Origin: Sporothrix humicola
Lineage: Eukaryota; Ascomycota; Sordariomycetes; Ophiostomatales; Ophiostomataceae
Direction: 5' to 3'
DNA: 64,000 nt
Assembly: GCA_021396245.1 (NCBI GenBank)
Contig: WNYE01000021.1
Coordinates: forward strand, 248,001-312,000
Made by a program: the position numbers and the translations under genes. Below are positions 1 through 11,500 of the stretch, one piece after another. The notes beneath the pieces were generated by a model. It ran no database searches, was not told the DNA's origin, and saw only the letters and a program-made list of their open reading frames with translations. Every line of letters begins with the position of its first letter. The first letter of the stretch is position 1.

Positions 1-1619
1 CAACGCAATCTCGAACTGATTTTTACCTGCATTTTTTTTATCTCTTTATCCTCTATTTGGATTTATGCGATCGAATTCCCCTCGATATCCCCAGTTTTCT
101 ATCTATATGATATCCCATTCCTTTTTACAAACACTCAAATATGTACCATAATAAGATTTTTAAGAATTAAATCAATAAAATCAATACCATATTAAACATA
201 AATGCTCAAAATTGCTTGTCCTCGTGCATGAAAGTAAAACCAGTCACAGCCTTGTCATTATTGTCAGAATCAATGCCGTTTCCTCGTATCTCGAGGCTGA
301 TCGACAAAATCTCACTGCGGTCTACGGTCTGTGATATCATTGCACATTCTTTACCATTCATTCTTCTGCCAATCTTTTGGTCATCCTTCAACAAAATACG
401 CGTGTCGTTGTGTTGTTCGGCTCTCAATCGAAAAGGTCTGCTGTTCGGGTCGCATTGTGGAGTTTACCAGCAAAAAGAGTGTGGAGAAAACGGCGCTTCT
501 ATCTTCGCATTCCTTCCCTTTTCTCACACTTTACGCCGGCAATGACGTCAGTGGGTCGAGCCCATCTACGATGGCTGCAACCACATCGACAACACTCGAC
601 AGCAAAAAAAGCTCTTTGGACGCGACTCACGCGGCTGTTGACTTCCTCAACATTCCTGGTTGCGTTTTCCTTGGTCGACGTTCACTTTGCATCAACGACA
701 TTGCTGGAGATTCCATCCCTGCTCAATGATCGTAGGCTTTGATTTTTTGCATTTTGTCAGAGGATAAGCCGCGGGAGGGCGCTCACTAAAGTATGAAGAG
801 AGCATCAGCTTCATTTTCGTAATCGCAGAGTAATAGTAGTCATATAAGTAGGCCTTTTTTTAAGCGAGGCTTCGCGAGGCTACTCGATGGCCAGCATAAC
901 CAGCTTGGGGGTCTGGGGGGTCTTACATAACAGCAGTCTTCACGTGACTGTTTGGTTATCGTAAGATACGAATAGCGCCGGGTAGCCAGTTCGGCGACGG
1001 CGGATAGAACGGCCATCCCCGCCTCCACTAAAAAGCCCTCCAAACCCCCTCCAAACCCCCCAAGAAATACTCAGAGGACCCCTAAAGGCTCAAGAAAATA
1101 GCACTAAGATGCTCAAAAAGCCCTAAAATTCGAGATTTACCGCACCGAACCCACGTTTTCTTTCTAACGTGAAGACGTATTACAGCGGGAGCTACCGCCA
1201 TAAGAACAGTCTGAACCCGGCGATAGCCGTCAGTTATCTAATACCAAAATCGCCCGTTAGCCTCAACCCCTCAACTTGCAAAGGGAAGCTGCCTTTAACA
1301 ACACCGGTTTATCGATTTGAGAACACAACGTATTACGACGCAACCACGTACGACAGACGGTGTACGGCGCACGGCACTCTGTATTTGGACTGCAGAGTTT
1401 TTGAGCTACTGAGTTTTTGAGTTTTAGTCCATCGTCGGCCCAAACGTTTGCTCGTTCATCCTCGACTTTTGCGACGGCTTAAGCAAATGCGACTTTAGTC
1501 TATCCTTCCAACGAAAATAGCTGTTTCACGCCGTCCTACCACCTTAGTCACCTCACTCGCCTCACTCGCCTCACTCGCCTCACTCGCCTAGCCTTGTCCT
1601 CGCTCCATCTTCGGTAACG
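1..1619. other. Left-edge intergenic region, no supported gene
   Basis: No open frame here looks like a real protein. The stretch is AT-rich at its left end. At about 905-1065 it holds G/C-run sequences (C-runs at 1034-1062, so G-runs on the minus strand). The right end, from about 1500, is a CT-rich leader typical of the 5' UTR of the transporter gene that follows. I see no tRNA and no convincing transposon. Confidence 0.6.
1551..1586 (+). repeat. 9-bp tandem repeat, four copies
   Basis: Four perfect head-to-tail copies of CCTCACTCG, followed by a partial fifth. The array lies in the probable 5' leader, 34 bp before the ATG of the molybdate-transporter-like gene. It is simple-sequence leader DNA and could vary in copy number between strains. 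Confidence 0.9.
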
Positions 1620-2996
1620 ATGACGATGCCATGGAAACATGTCGCCCGCAGCGGCCGACACAGCTTGCAAGTCCTGCGTCGCAACCCGCTCGCCGAAGTT
1701 TCCGGCGCTCTGGGCGATCTGGGGACTCTGCTGCCTCTCATGACGGCGCTCGCTCTGCAGGGCTCGATATCGCTGTCATCGACGCTCGTCTTTTCGGGCA
1801 TCTTCAACATGGCCACGGGCCTCTGGTTTGGGATTCCACTGCCTGTCCAGCCCATGAAGGCCATCGCAGCCGCTGCCATCGCCGAGAACGCTTCTCTGAG
1901 AGACACGGTCGCTGCTGGCGCACTCGTGAGCGCTGCTGTTTTGTTTCTGGCCGTCACGGGACTGTTGCGACGCCTAGCAGAGGTCATCCCCTCGCCAGTG
2001 GTCAAGGGCATCCAGCTGGGCGCCGGTCTATCACTAGTTATTTCGGCCGGCGGCAACTCACTGTTGGGCGGTTTGGGCTGGCTGGATCGCCCGTCGATTT
2101 TGGATAACCGACTGTGGGCTCTGGCTGCGTTTATCGGTCTGCTTGTGACTCAGAGGATGGCGCCTGTTGGCAACTCATCAGGCTCGGCGACGAGAACGCT
2201 GTTCTTGCCGTATGCGCTCTTTGTCTTTTTGGTGGGCGTCGTCTTTGCTCTGATCGACCACCACCACCATCCAGGCCATATCCTGCCGCATTTCAGCATC
2301 TGGATGCCCCGGATCGTCCTGCCGCACTGGCTGTCGAGCAACGCCTGGGCCATGGCCGTCGCCCAGCTGCCCCTAACGACCCTGAATTCGGTTGTCGCCG
2401 TCTCCGCCCTAGCCGAGGAGCTGTTCTCGCCCTCTGCCCTATCAGCCCTATCGCTTTCGTCGTCCACGTTTTCGCCCTCAACGTCTGTCACGGCTTTCGG
2501 CTGCAGCGTCGGCGCCATGAACTTGATCGGATGCTGGTTTGGGGCCATGCCAGTGTGCCACGGCGCTGGGGGGCTTGCTGCCCAGTATCGCTTTGGAGCC
2601 CGCAGCGGCGCGAGTGTGATGCTTTTGGGCTTTGCAAAGCTGCTGTTTGGCCTCTTCTTGGGCGAGAGTCTGCTGGACCTGCTGCGTGCCTTCCCTCGCA
2701 GTTTGCTGGGAGTGCTTGTCCTAGCGGCCGGGCTAGAGCTGGCGTCGGCCGGGGCATCGTTAAACGAGGGAGGCGATGCATCTTATAGCGCCATCCAAAA
2801 GCGCGAGCGCTGGACCGTGATGCTCATGACGGCTGCGTGTCTGCTTGCGTTCAAGAACGATGCAGTCGGTTTTGTTGCAGGTCTTTTGTGCCATGGAGCA
2901 TACCGGCTGGCTGATGCTCTTGAGGCCCGTCGCAGCCGCAGAAACCGTCTTCGCCGCCCTGGCCATGACGAGTCGAGTGCTCTTTTGGCGTCGTAG
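1620..2996 (+). CDS. MOT1-family molybdate transporter (sulfate-transporter-like membrane protein)
   Basis: Single-exon gene for a 458-residue polytopic membrane protein. Near the N-terminus it has the family signatures GALGDLGTLLPL (about residues 30-41) and PLPVQPMKAIAAAA (about 77-90). Similar segments recur in the second half (NSVVAVSALAEELF at about 256-269 and the AMPVCHGAGGLAAQYRFGAR region at about 308-327). These mark the MOT1 group of SulP-related proteins, which import molybdate for molybdenum-cofactor enzymes such as nitrate reductase. I see roughly ten hydrophobic segments and no C-terminal STAS domain, as expected for MOT1 rather than true sulfate permeases. A histidine cluster (HHHHPGH, about 218-224) lies in a loop. 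The first in-frame ATG follows a CT-rich leader. Length is normal for fungal members. Substrate is inferred from family; plasma membrane versus vacuole cannot be decided. Confidence 0.88.
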   Translation: MTMPWKHVARSGRHSLQVLRRNPLAEVSGALGDLGTLLPLMTALALQGSISLSSTLVFSGIFNMATGLWFGIPLPVQPMKAIAAAAIAENASLRDTVAAGALVSAAVLFLAVTGLLRRLAEVIPSPVVKGIQLGAGLSLVISAGGNSLLGGLGWLDRPSILDNRLWALAAFIGLLVTQRMAPVGNSSGSATRTLFLPYALFVFLVGVVFALIDHHHHPGHILPHFSIWMPRIVLPHWLSSNAWAMAVAQLPLTTLNSVVAVSALAEELFSPSALSALSLSSSTFSPSTSVTAFGCSVGAMNLIGCWFGAMPVCHGAGGLAAQYRFGARSGASVMLLGFAKLLFGLFLGESLLDLLRAFPRSLLGVLVLAAGLELASAGASLNEGGDASYSAIQKRERWTVMLMTAACLLAFKNDAVGFVAGLLCHGAYRLADALEARRSRRNRLRRPGHDESSALLAS

Positions 2997-3492
2997 AGCG
3001 ATACTGTAGGGCGCACCAAAAAAAATTAAGAAAATTAGTGCCGACGATAATTAGTGCGGCGTATTCCACATAATGTTTCTATGTTTCTAGTTCAACTTAT
3101 TTCGTAACCTTAACCTTAGATGCTGCCGCTTGGTCTCTTGAATGCACTAATAATCTTAAATTCGATGTTTGCCGTTATAACCATCGCACACTAAGCACCT
3201 ATGACACATTTACATGGATCCATGTGTTTAAATACCCTTAGCACACACAATAATGTAGTTTATCTCGCATGTATTTGGCACAATACTCAGGGTGCATGCC
3301 TCGTGATGAGTGATAGAGTTATGGTAGCTCTGCATCGTCCGTGACGCTAGACCTCCCACTGGCCGTGGATATTAAGAGCACTATGGGCTTGAAGAATCTT
3401 CAAGAAGACGTTAAGACTTCCACTTTGGCTCTCTACGCCTATTTCTCTTCGTTTTTCCCTTGGATAGCGGCCATGAAGCCGACAAGTGAACG

Positions 3493-3500
3493 TATATAAT
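3493..3500 (+). promoter_or_regulatory. TATA-like element upstream of the forkhead gene
   Basis: TATATAAT lies about 590 bp before the forkhead ATG and is followed about 100 bp later by a CT-rich leader. This fits transcription starting near 3530-3600 and a long 5' UTR. Assignment is by position and sequence only. Confidence 0.4.
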
Positions 3501-3759
3501 ATGCCTTGGGGCGGCCCCCGTTTTTTTGGAACAAAAAAACTCGAAAAGTTTCTCCTTCATCGCAAGAACAACCCGGTAAACCTACCCAACTCTTTCGATC
3601 ACGTCCTTTATTTCATCTTTCCTTCTTCTCTACGGCTTCTCTCCTCCTCCTTTCTATTCACAGCAGAGATTCTGGAAAGACACGTTCTTTCCGTCCATTT
3701 TCTGCCATCCAACTTTCACCACACAAAAATCCCAAAAAATTCAAAAAAAAAAAAAAAAG

Positions 3760-4078
3760 GTATGTAGGATCTTCCTCATCCCAAAGACAGTGATCTTTCG
3801 CTCCATTTCGTCCCATCGATGCTGCGTCGCCGGATATCTTGATGGACATCTCGCGATCAATATCAAGAAATCACAGCACAGATACCCACATTTGGGCGGT
3901 CGCAGCATCGCTAAGACGCTATTGGCCGAATGATGACAAAGCCCCGCTATTATCCTAACATGTATCCTTTGGTGTGTCTGATTGGCCAATACTGACCTGC
4001 CCCGCTTTCAGCCAATCCGAGGGCCCTCCTGCCCTCCCGTTTTTTTTTGCCAAATTTTTTTAGATTGGGCAGAATTAG
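3760..4078 (+). other. Candidate 5'-UTR intron of the forkhead gene
   Basis: A consensus donor GTATGT starts at 3760, right after a 16-A run. An acceptor AATTAG ends at 4078, six bases before the ATG at 4085, and possible branch sites (TACTGAC, TCCTAAC) lie between. If spliced, only CCAATC remains between the acceptor and the start codon. The alternative is that transcription starts inside this interval and it is plain promoter. Confidence 0.35.
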
Positions 4079-4083
4079 CCAAT
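3921..4083. promoter_or_regulatory. Cluster of CCAAT boxes before the forkhead start codon
   Basis: CCAAT/ATTGG pentamers occur at 3921, 3981 (in the palindrome ATTGGCCAAT, one box on each strand), 4012, 4064 and 4079. The last directly abuts the ATG at 4085. CCAAT boxes are bound by the Hap2/3/5 (CBC) complex in fungi. Dense spacing suggests CBC control of this gene, but no binding data are available. Confidence 0.5.
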
Positions 4084-4084
4084 C

Positions 4085-6598
4085 ATGTTCGACTATCACT
4101 CACCGCCCATCCCTCCAGGCGAACTTCACAACCATCTTGGGTGCATCGCAGACGTTGAGGCTTTGCTTGCACGACGGCAGGCTGAACGCGTCGAAGAACT
4201 CCTCAACGATAACGCTGAAGCCAATCGCGAATACTTCGAGCCAAGAGCAAATCCTTTCGACCCACCCTCTTTCAGAATCACAGTCGTAGACTCATACGGC
4301 CTGACCGCAGAATTGGCCGAGGAAGTCGACTGCGATCGTCTCTACTGCCACTCTCGGGGCTATCTTGACGGATACCCAGCCAACGGCGAAGGAGCTGCTC
4401 GGCCGGCAGCGATGACTTCGCCCTCTGCCGAAACAGAGGCCCTTTACAGATCCCAAGAGGTCACATCGAGCCTGACGCCCGAGCTCCAAAAGGTGCTCCA
4501 AGACTACGACAACAAGCACAAATCCGCCACAACCGACGCCATGGACACGGAAACCCATCCCAACGCTCCCAGCCACGCCGGCAATGCCGACAACCACACC
4601 TCACTCTCTGCTGACATCAATGCCGACGGCCCGGCAGCAGCGGTGCCCAATGTCTCCAATATCGACCTCATCGGCAATGGCAGCAATCACAACGCCGAAG
4701 CTGGCCCATCCGACCAACATCAACAGCAACCCGACCAACCCATGCAAGATGTCAAGCTTGAACATCTTGAACAACCCGCACAACCCGACCAGTCCGAGCC
4801 GTCCGGCCGGAGGAAAAAGGCCCGTGAGCGCAAGAACAAGCCCAGGCCCGAGGACAAGGAAACGGCCGGCCACATTGACGCCTTTGCCCGCCTTCAGTTT
4901 GAGGACGCTGTCTACTTTATGACCTCGAATAGCGTGCTCATCGGCCGTGACCAGCTCGCCATCGACGAAGCACGGCGCCTGAAAGAGCTGGGACACAGCG
5001 GGGCGGCCAGCAGCGGCGGCCGTATCAGCGTCATCGACCAGGGCCTGGCGCCCGAAGAACTGGAGCAGATGCGGCTGAACAAGCGGCGAAGCCCTGCACG
5101 ATACAACCGCTCGTACGTCAGCGAAGAGGGCGGCTTCCTGGGCCCGTCGCGGTCCACTGACACGCCGCGACGCCGGAAAAACAGACCGTCCAGCTCGCAT
5201 TCGCACAACGCCGACGAAATGTTTGGCAGCAGTGCTGGCCAGGGCAGCCAGGCGGACAACGACGAGGTGATGCAGGACGCAGACACTGCCAATGCTGCCA
5301 ACGTCGGCGAGGACACTGACTTTGAGCAGCCGCGGCTGGCCGAGAACCCGATCCCGGACCGCGAGTACATTGAGCACACGCCGGGGTCTGCTCGCCTGGC
5401 GATTTCCGGCCTGATGCCGTCAAGAGACGTCGAGCCGTTTGTGGGCATCCACTCGCCCGGCACGCTCGACGAGATGCTGAAGCGCACAAAGGGCATCTCG
5501 CGGCAGCACATGCGGATCCGCTACAACCCCGACAACCAGACGTTCGAGGCGATCCCGATCCACAAGAACGGCTTCTTTGTCAACGACTTGCATGTCGTTG
5601 GAGAGCCTAGAATTCTGCGCAGCCACGACATGATCCAGATCAAGGACGTGCACTTTACGTTCAAGATCAGCGGCGTCTCGAAAGGCTTTTCCACTGCAAA
5701 AAATGAGGCGGAGGTCAAGAGAGAGATTGCGAGAAGGTATGGCGGCGGCGGCGGCAAGGAAATCAGCTTCGACTTTGAGCAGAACAATGCACTGTCGCCA
5801 ACGGCCCGCAGCACCAGCGAGGAGGGCGATCCGGACCAAGTCATCGCCGGCTACCCACCAATCATGATGACTGAGGGCCAGTATGAAGGCACCGTCTCGT
5901 TTATGACCCCAGCACAAGAAAGGGCCAGACTCGCAGCACAGGCAACACAGACAGCGCAGACGGCACAGACGGCACAGGCAGCACAGGCAAGCAACGCGCC
6001 GCATGCCGTCGCCAACGCCAACGCAGGCGATGCGAACAACCAGACCGCCGCCGCCGCCGCCGCTGCTGCGTCGGCCAGCAGCCCGCCCAACGAGAATACA
6101 GAGTCGACGCCCGAGGAGATCGAAAACTGGGCCGAGGTCACGCGGATCATGGAGGCGTTCCGGGTGCGGACCGACGCGAGCAATCCCAAGAAGCGCGGTC
6201 CTGGACGCCCGCCCAAGAACGGCCGCTACTCGATCCGAGAGTTCAAGCTGTGCGTGGAAAAGGGCGGCCTGCCGCCGGACGACGAGGCCATCATCATGAA
6301 GACGATCCAGGCGATGCGTCAGAAGCAGAAGAAGCGCCACCCGGCGATTGAAAAGCAAAACCAGGAAGCTGCCGCAGCGGCGGCGGCGGCAGCAGCGGCA
6401 GCGGGTGGCGTTGCGCCAAATGCGCCGCAGCAGCCTCAGCAGCATCAGCAACCTCAGCAGCCTCAGCTCGCTCCGCTTTCCCAGCACCAGTCGCTTGCAC
6501 CGCAGCACACAATACTGGCAGAGCCTCTCACCGCCCAGCAGCAGCACGACATGCTTCTGCAGCCGGAGCCTCAAAAAGACCTGCAACAGAGATTGCTT

Positions 6599-6633
<35 letters not shown>

Positions 6634-9600
6634 GGCGCAGGGACAGGGACCTATGCTCACCGACTCGCACGACGACATGCACGGCCTCCAGCTGCTCCAA
6701 GAACACATTAACCAGGCGAGCGCCAACGGCGACTTCATGAACCCCCTTACGCAGGAGCAGGTCAACCAACAGGCGGCACAACTGCTTTTCCAAACGATGG
6801 GCAGTACGGCGACCCCCGAGGCGATCGACGCCGCAGCGGCTGCGCTGCTGAACCCGGATCTTATGGACAGCAGTGCTTTGGCCAATGCCGGCATGGACGC
6901 AAACGCCCTGACCGCCGTCGCCAACGCTGTCAACAGCATGGACGGCTCGAGCGCAGGCCTCGACAACAGCAACGCCAATAACGGCAGCAACAACGGCCTT
7001 CTCCCGCCAGGCACGCCCGACGGCAGCGCAGACGCACAGAACTACCAGTACAATGCGCAGTTCAACACGCCGGGCTCGAACTCGGTCGCCGGCACGCCCA
7101 ACATGAACATGAACATGAGCGGCATGAGCATGGGCATGGACGGCCAGACGCCGATCAAGCGCAAGGTCGGCCGGCCACGCAAGCACCCGCTGCCTGAAGG
7201 CGCCGAGGAGCGCGCGGAGAAGCGCAAGTACAAGCAGCGCAAGCCCAAGCTGGACGAGAACGGCCAGCCGATCGACGACGGCAACGGCGGCTACCTCGAG
7301 ATCAACGCCGACGGGTCGGTGGTGGACGAGAACGGCAATGTCCGCGAGGGCAGCAGTGTCGGCCCCGGCGGCTCTGGCTCTGGCCTTGGCCTTGGCGCTG
7401 GCTCTAACGGCGCCAGCGGCAGTGGCAATAACAACACCACGCCGGCCAGGGCGGCGCGCCAGGAGCGCCACAAGACGCCACCGCTGGAGCTGGATCCCAA
7501 CGACTACACGGAGGCGCAAAAGGCCAAGCCCAACAAGAACTACAGCGTGCTGATCGACGAGGTTCTGACGGCGGCGGCGCCCACGGGCCTGACGCTCAAG
7601 CAGATCTACAAGCGGATCCAGATGAAGTACCCGTACTTTTACTTTTACGTCGAGACCAAGGGCTGGGAGAGCAGCGTGCGCCACAACCTGATTGGCAACA
7701 AGGCCTTTGAGAAGGACGACGCCACGAGCATCTGGCACCGCGTCGCCGGCGTCGAGCTGGATGCCGGCAAGAAGCGGGCCAAGGACGGCTCGCCCGAGCA
7801 GCCGGGCGTTGCGCCCTTCCAGAACTACGGCGGCCAGTGGCCGCACCAGCAGCAGCAGATGGGCATGCCGCAGTATCAGCAGGGCTTCCCGCAGCAGCAA
7901 CAGCAGCACGCTCAGCAGTTTGCCCATCCCCAGCAGCAGCCTCAGCAGACTCAACAGCAGTTTGCTCAGGGGAATATGGCTCCTACCCAGCAACAGGGTC
8001 AGCAGCAGCATGTGCAACCGTCCTTTGCCCCGATTGCCGCCAACACCCAGCAGCAGCCTCCAGCAAACGCCAACGGCCAAGCACAGGCGGCACAAGGCCA
8101 GACCCAGCCTCAGCAGCAGCCTCAGCAGCAGCCTCAACAACAAGTCCTTGCATCCGTCGAAGGCACGGGCCACGAGCAACAGCAGCCTCAGCAGACTCAG
8201 CAACCGCAGGTCCAGCAGCAGGTCCAACAACAGCAGCAGCAGCGCCCCGGCCAGCCTGCGCCTGGCCTTTCTTTTGGCATGGCCACACCTCGCAGCCAGC
8301 AGCAGTTTGCCGCCGCTCAGCCGCAAAACGACCAGCAGATGCGGCAGCCTTTTACCCGGCCCCAGGATGCGGCTCAGTCTCAGGCACATCCTCAGCAGCA
8401 GCAGCAGCAGCAGGCTCAACAACAAGTTCAGCCTAGGATGCAGCCCGCCCAGCCGCAGAACGTCCAACAGACACCTGCGCCTGTGAACGGCAACAACAAC
8501 GCTTCCGCCACTGCTGCCCCGTCGTCTGCGCCCAGCCGCACGCCGCCTCGCTCCGACTTGCCGCCCGCCGTCTCCCCGGAACTCGTCAACCTCGTCCGCC
8601 TCTTCAAGTCGCAGGTCGTCACCCAGGCCGGCACTCTGGACCAGAATGTCGACGTCGTCGCCGTGGGCGTCGCCAACCGCGTCTTGGGCCTGACCACGAT
8701 CACCGCCGAGAACCAGCAGCTCGACAAGATCCTGAACGGCGTCTTTATGCAGGTCAAGTCCCAGCTCGCGCCCAGCGCCCTGCCGAGCCCTAACCTGGTC
8801 GCCAAGCTGCTCTCGTTCAAGAACACCTTCGCGTCGATCCTCGAGAACAAGATGGGCAACATGGCGGAGGCGCTCGTGCTCTCCGCCATTGACCGCGTCC
8901 TGGGCTTCACGGACGCGTCGCTCATGCGGCCCAAGACCGACATTGAGCGCAAGGAAATGGAGGGCGCCGAGCAGCTCATCATGGCCGAGGCGCAAAAGGT
9001 CGTCGACCAGCACCGCGCCACTCTGCCGCGGCCAACGCCGACGCCGTCTTCAACTCCAGCACCTTCGACTCCGGCCCCGGCATCTGCACCTGCAACTGCA
9101 CCAGCACCTGCGCAGCGCCCTGTTCCGTCCCCTTCGCCAGCGCCGCAAGTTCAGGTAGCACGGACTCCGACGCCGGCGCGTGTGACGCCAGCACCTGCAA
9201 CTCCGGTTCCAGCAAAGGTCCCAACTCTGGCACCCCAGCCTCAGGCCCAGCCGAGACCTCAGTTGGCAGCGCCAACAACGCCCGTGCCGCAGACCCCAGT
9301 CCAACAGACGCCGGTCCAACAAACTCCGGCCCCACCGACTCCGGTCCAGCAGACTCCTGCACCACAAACTCCTGCGCCGCAATCCCAGCCTGTTGCCACT
9401 GCAGGACCTGCCCCGGCGCCCGTTGTGAAGCCTGTCCAGCCCGCACCAGTTGCCCAGCCCGCTCCGGTTGCTCAACCCGCTCCGGTTGCTCAACCCGCTC
9501 CGGTTGCTCAACCCGCTCCGGTTGCTCAACCCGCTCCGGTTGCTCAGCCTGCCCAAGTTCAGCCTGTTCAGCCTTCTCAGCCCGCTCCTGTTGCTCTCGC

Positions 9601-9910
9601 GCCTCAGGTCGCCGCGCCAGTCGCACCAGTCGCACCAGTCGCACCAGTCGCACCAGCTGCACCATTCACTGCGCCCGCCCAGGCTGCACCTGCTGCCCCG
9701 ACTGCTCAGGCTTCTCCTTCTCCAGCTCCGGCTCCGGCTCCCACCCCCACCCCGGCAGCTGCTCCGGCAGTTGCTCCGGCTGCTGAGAAACCTACTGTTG
9801 AGGCTCCTCCCGCTGTCTCTGCTGCCCAAAACGAAGCCTCGCCTTCCGTTCCTCCTGTTGCGGCCCCGGCCCCGGCCCCGGCCCCGGCCCCTCCGGCAGC
9901 GTCCACATAA
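4085..9910 (+). CDS. Fhl1-type FHA/forkhead transcription factor
   Basis: Single-exon gene of 1941 residues. An FHA domain spans about residues 438-532 (core ISRQHMRIRY and HKNGFFVN motifs). A forkhead winged helix spans about 1148-1225 (NYSVLIDEVL, then KGWESSVRHNLIGNKAF and the tryptophan-containing wing). Two AT-hook motifs flank the middle (RGPGRPPKNG near 704, KVGRPRKHP near 1026). FHA followed by forkhead is the architecture of Fhl1, the yeast activator platform for ribosomal-protein genes and rRNA processing, which acts in the nucleus and recruits Ifh1 through its FHA domain. The remainder is low complexity: poly-Gln (about 838-852), poly-Ala runs, Gln/Pro-rich tracts and a Pro/Ala tail with tandem repeats. 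At 1941 residues it is far longer than yeast Fhl1; the excess is disordered sequence. The ATG at 4085 precedes the conserved N-terminal block DYHSPPIPPGELHNHLG. Confidence 0.9.
9440..9547 (+). repeat. 18-bp in-frame tandem repeat encoding PAPVAQ, six copies
   Basis: Six consecutive 18-bp units each encode PAPVAQ. Units 2-6 (9458-9547) are identical except for the last base of unit 6; unit 1 is diverged. Nearby lie 9-bp CCAGTCGCA repeats (about 9618-9656) and a CGGCCC hexamer array (about 9861-9892). All keep frame in the C-terminal tail of the forkhead protein and are candidates for length polymorphism. Confidence 0.92.
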
Positions 9911-11192
9911 GTTGCTTTCTTGCGTCATAATTGCGAGCGATACTCATTCTTATGAGCGATACTCATGGCGATGCTCTTCTCATCTTCGACATCCCTCATC
10001 TCTCCACGCCACCATCATCGTCCCTTTTTCGTTTTGCATTTTTATTGTTTTGCCGCCTTTTTTGTGCTTTTTATTGTTTTGCTGTTTTTTTTGTGTTTTC
10101 CTTTGTTCCGTTTCCTACACTACCCGGTTTACACAAAATATAGAAACGGATTTGGGTACGGATACTCTATGGGATTGGGATTGGGATTGGGATTGGAACT
10201 GGTCCACCAAAAGGTGCCAGGTTCCTACCCGTCAAATAGGCGTTTGGCGCTTCTGTTTTCAAAGACACCCTTAGCTGGCTTTTGTCTTTTGTTTTTGATT
10301 TTTCAAGGACATCTTTACGAAGGTATCTTTAAGGGCATCGTCCCCGTTTCTTCTTTCATTTTATTCCCTTTTCCAGCTTGTATTATTGCAGCGAAAGGCG
10401 TCTGGAGTTTTGGTCTCTTTTTACGACGACGTCTACGACGTTACTCCTCCCTCCTCCTTTCTATCTGCCTTCGCCCTACCTCCTACCCCTGTTCCTCATG
10501 TATACAAGACGTACGCTCTTACAAGCTATGACGGCTTTATGTCCGATTTTATGTCAATGGGAGGAGTTTTTTCCTTCATGTATCTTATTCTAGCCTGACA
10601 ATATTGTCTACGCATTCTTTTTTTATTCGGGAAGGTTCTTGAGAATCCCAGATTGATTTTTAGCATATTCTCTAGGGATACGCTTGACTTCTTAATACAA
10701 AAGTTTTCGTTCACTTTTTTTATTCGCGTATTTCAACATTGCTTGTGGTGAATCGTGATAAAACAAATAGTCTTACATTGTCAATGCAAAATGGCAGTAG
10801 ACACTATGTCCCCTGTAAAGAGGCGTGGAATAAAAGCCCGTCTAGGCCTAAGTATCCCCTAAAACTCCCCCAAACTGGCCTATAGCCGCAAATGCACCAA
10901 AAACAGTCTTGCGTCTTCCAACATGGTATTTACAATATGCTCAACTCGCCCACACCTCTTCCAGCATGTACAATCCGACGACCGCTCGCCTTCCGTCGGG
11001 TCTATCGTCGCTCCAGGATCACGCGACATGTCCTGGCTGCCGCTCTGCTCGTCAACAGCCTCCATGCAAATTCCTCCGGTATAATGACATGTGATTTCGC
11101 TCTGCCGTTTGCGGTTTGCCGTGGTCGGTTGTCGCGTGCCCTGGGCCGCTCCGTGTCTGCGCTCGTCGCTCGTATAATCGTAGCTCGACACC
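9911..11192. other. Intergenic between convergent genes
   Basis: 3' flanks of the forkhead gene (plus strand) and the cytochrome b5 gene (minus strand). Sequence is T-rich with no supported ORF; the 60-190-codon open frames here have low-complexity Phe/Leu/Ser translations. It contains the GGGATT hexamer array at 10171-10194. Confidence 0.6.
10171..10194 (+). repeat. GGGATT hexamer, four copies
   Basis: Four perfect tandem copies in the 3' flank of the forkhead gene. The unit resembles but is not the TTAGGG telomere repeat, so this is better read as a microsatellite than a telomere relic. Confidence 0.85.
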
Positions 11193-11500
11193 TTACAGCT
11201 TCGCAGCCTCGCCGACGGTGCCGACCTTGAGGCGGTCCGTGTACTTGTCAAGGACCTTTTGGCTGTGGTACTTCCAGAACGACTTGCTGGCGTCGCGGCC
11301 GGCCATGCGCTTCAGGATCTTGGCGCCGCCGGGGTGCTCATCAATGAAGCCTGCAACTGTTAGGGGAGGTCAATCTCAACCGGAATACTGGAGAGAAACT
11401 CACCAGTAATATCGTAGACGCCGTTGTCAACAATAATGTAGATGCCGCCATCTTCGGTCTTGTGCTTGGCAACCTCGGCCGTGGTGAAGGATTTCGACAT
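11193..11500 (-). CDS. Small cytochrome b5-like heme protein
   Basis: Two exons, 11404..11500 and 11193..11350, with a 53-bp intron (GTGAGT donor, CAG acceptor). The 84-residue product is a bare cytochrome b5 heme-binding domain with no membrane anchor. The HPGG motif gives axial ligand His38 and the second ligand is His61 in KYHSQ; the N-terminal FTTAEVAKH segment is typical. Such proteins carry electrons to desaturases, hydroxylases or other reductase partners; the partner cannot be read here. The start ATG lies at the end of a CT-rich leader on the minus strand, and the first exon is open from it. The intron interrupts the ITGF codon run just before the heme loop. Length is shorter than microsomal b5 (about 120-135 residues), so the protein is probably soluble. 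Confidence 0.9.

Larger units (their letters stand above)
2997..4084. other. Intergenic: transporter 3' flank and forkhead-gene promoter/leader
   Basis: No coding gene. The left half is AT-rich 3' flank of the transporter gene. The right half is promoter and leader of the forkhead gene: a TATA element, a CT-rich stretch (about 3600-3720), a 16-A run (3743-3758), a possible leader intron and a cluster of CCAAT boxes, annotated separately. Confidence 0.6.

Noticed and set aside
1028..1065. C-rich run (G-rich on the minus strand) as a G-quadruplex
   Set aside because: Only three runs of three or more Gs are within reach, so a stable four-run quadruplex is not supported.
935..1176. 10-bp inverted match GTCTTCACGT / ACGTGAAGAC, possible transposon ends
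   Set aside because: The match does not extend beyond 10 bp and there is no target-site duplication or transposase. A chance match over 240 bp is possible.
5420..9013. 1197-codon open frame on the minus strand across the forkhead gene
   Set aside because: It is antisense to the FHA and forkhead domains. Its Leu/Arg-rich translation comes from Gln/Ala/Asn codons read backwards in GC-rich third positions.
10171..10194. Interstitial telomere repeat
   Set aside because: The unit is GGGATT, not TTAGGG, and there are only four copies in a gene 3' flank.
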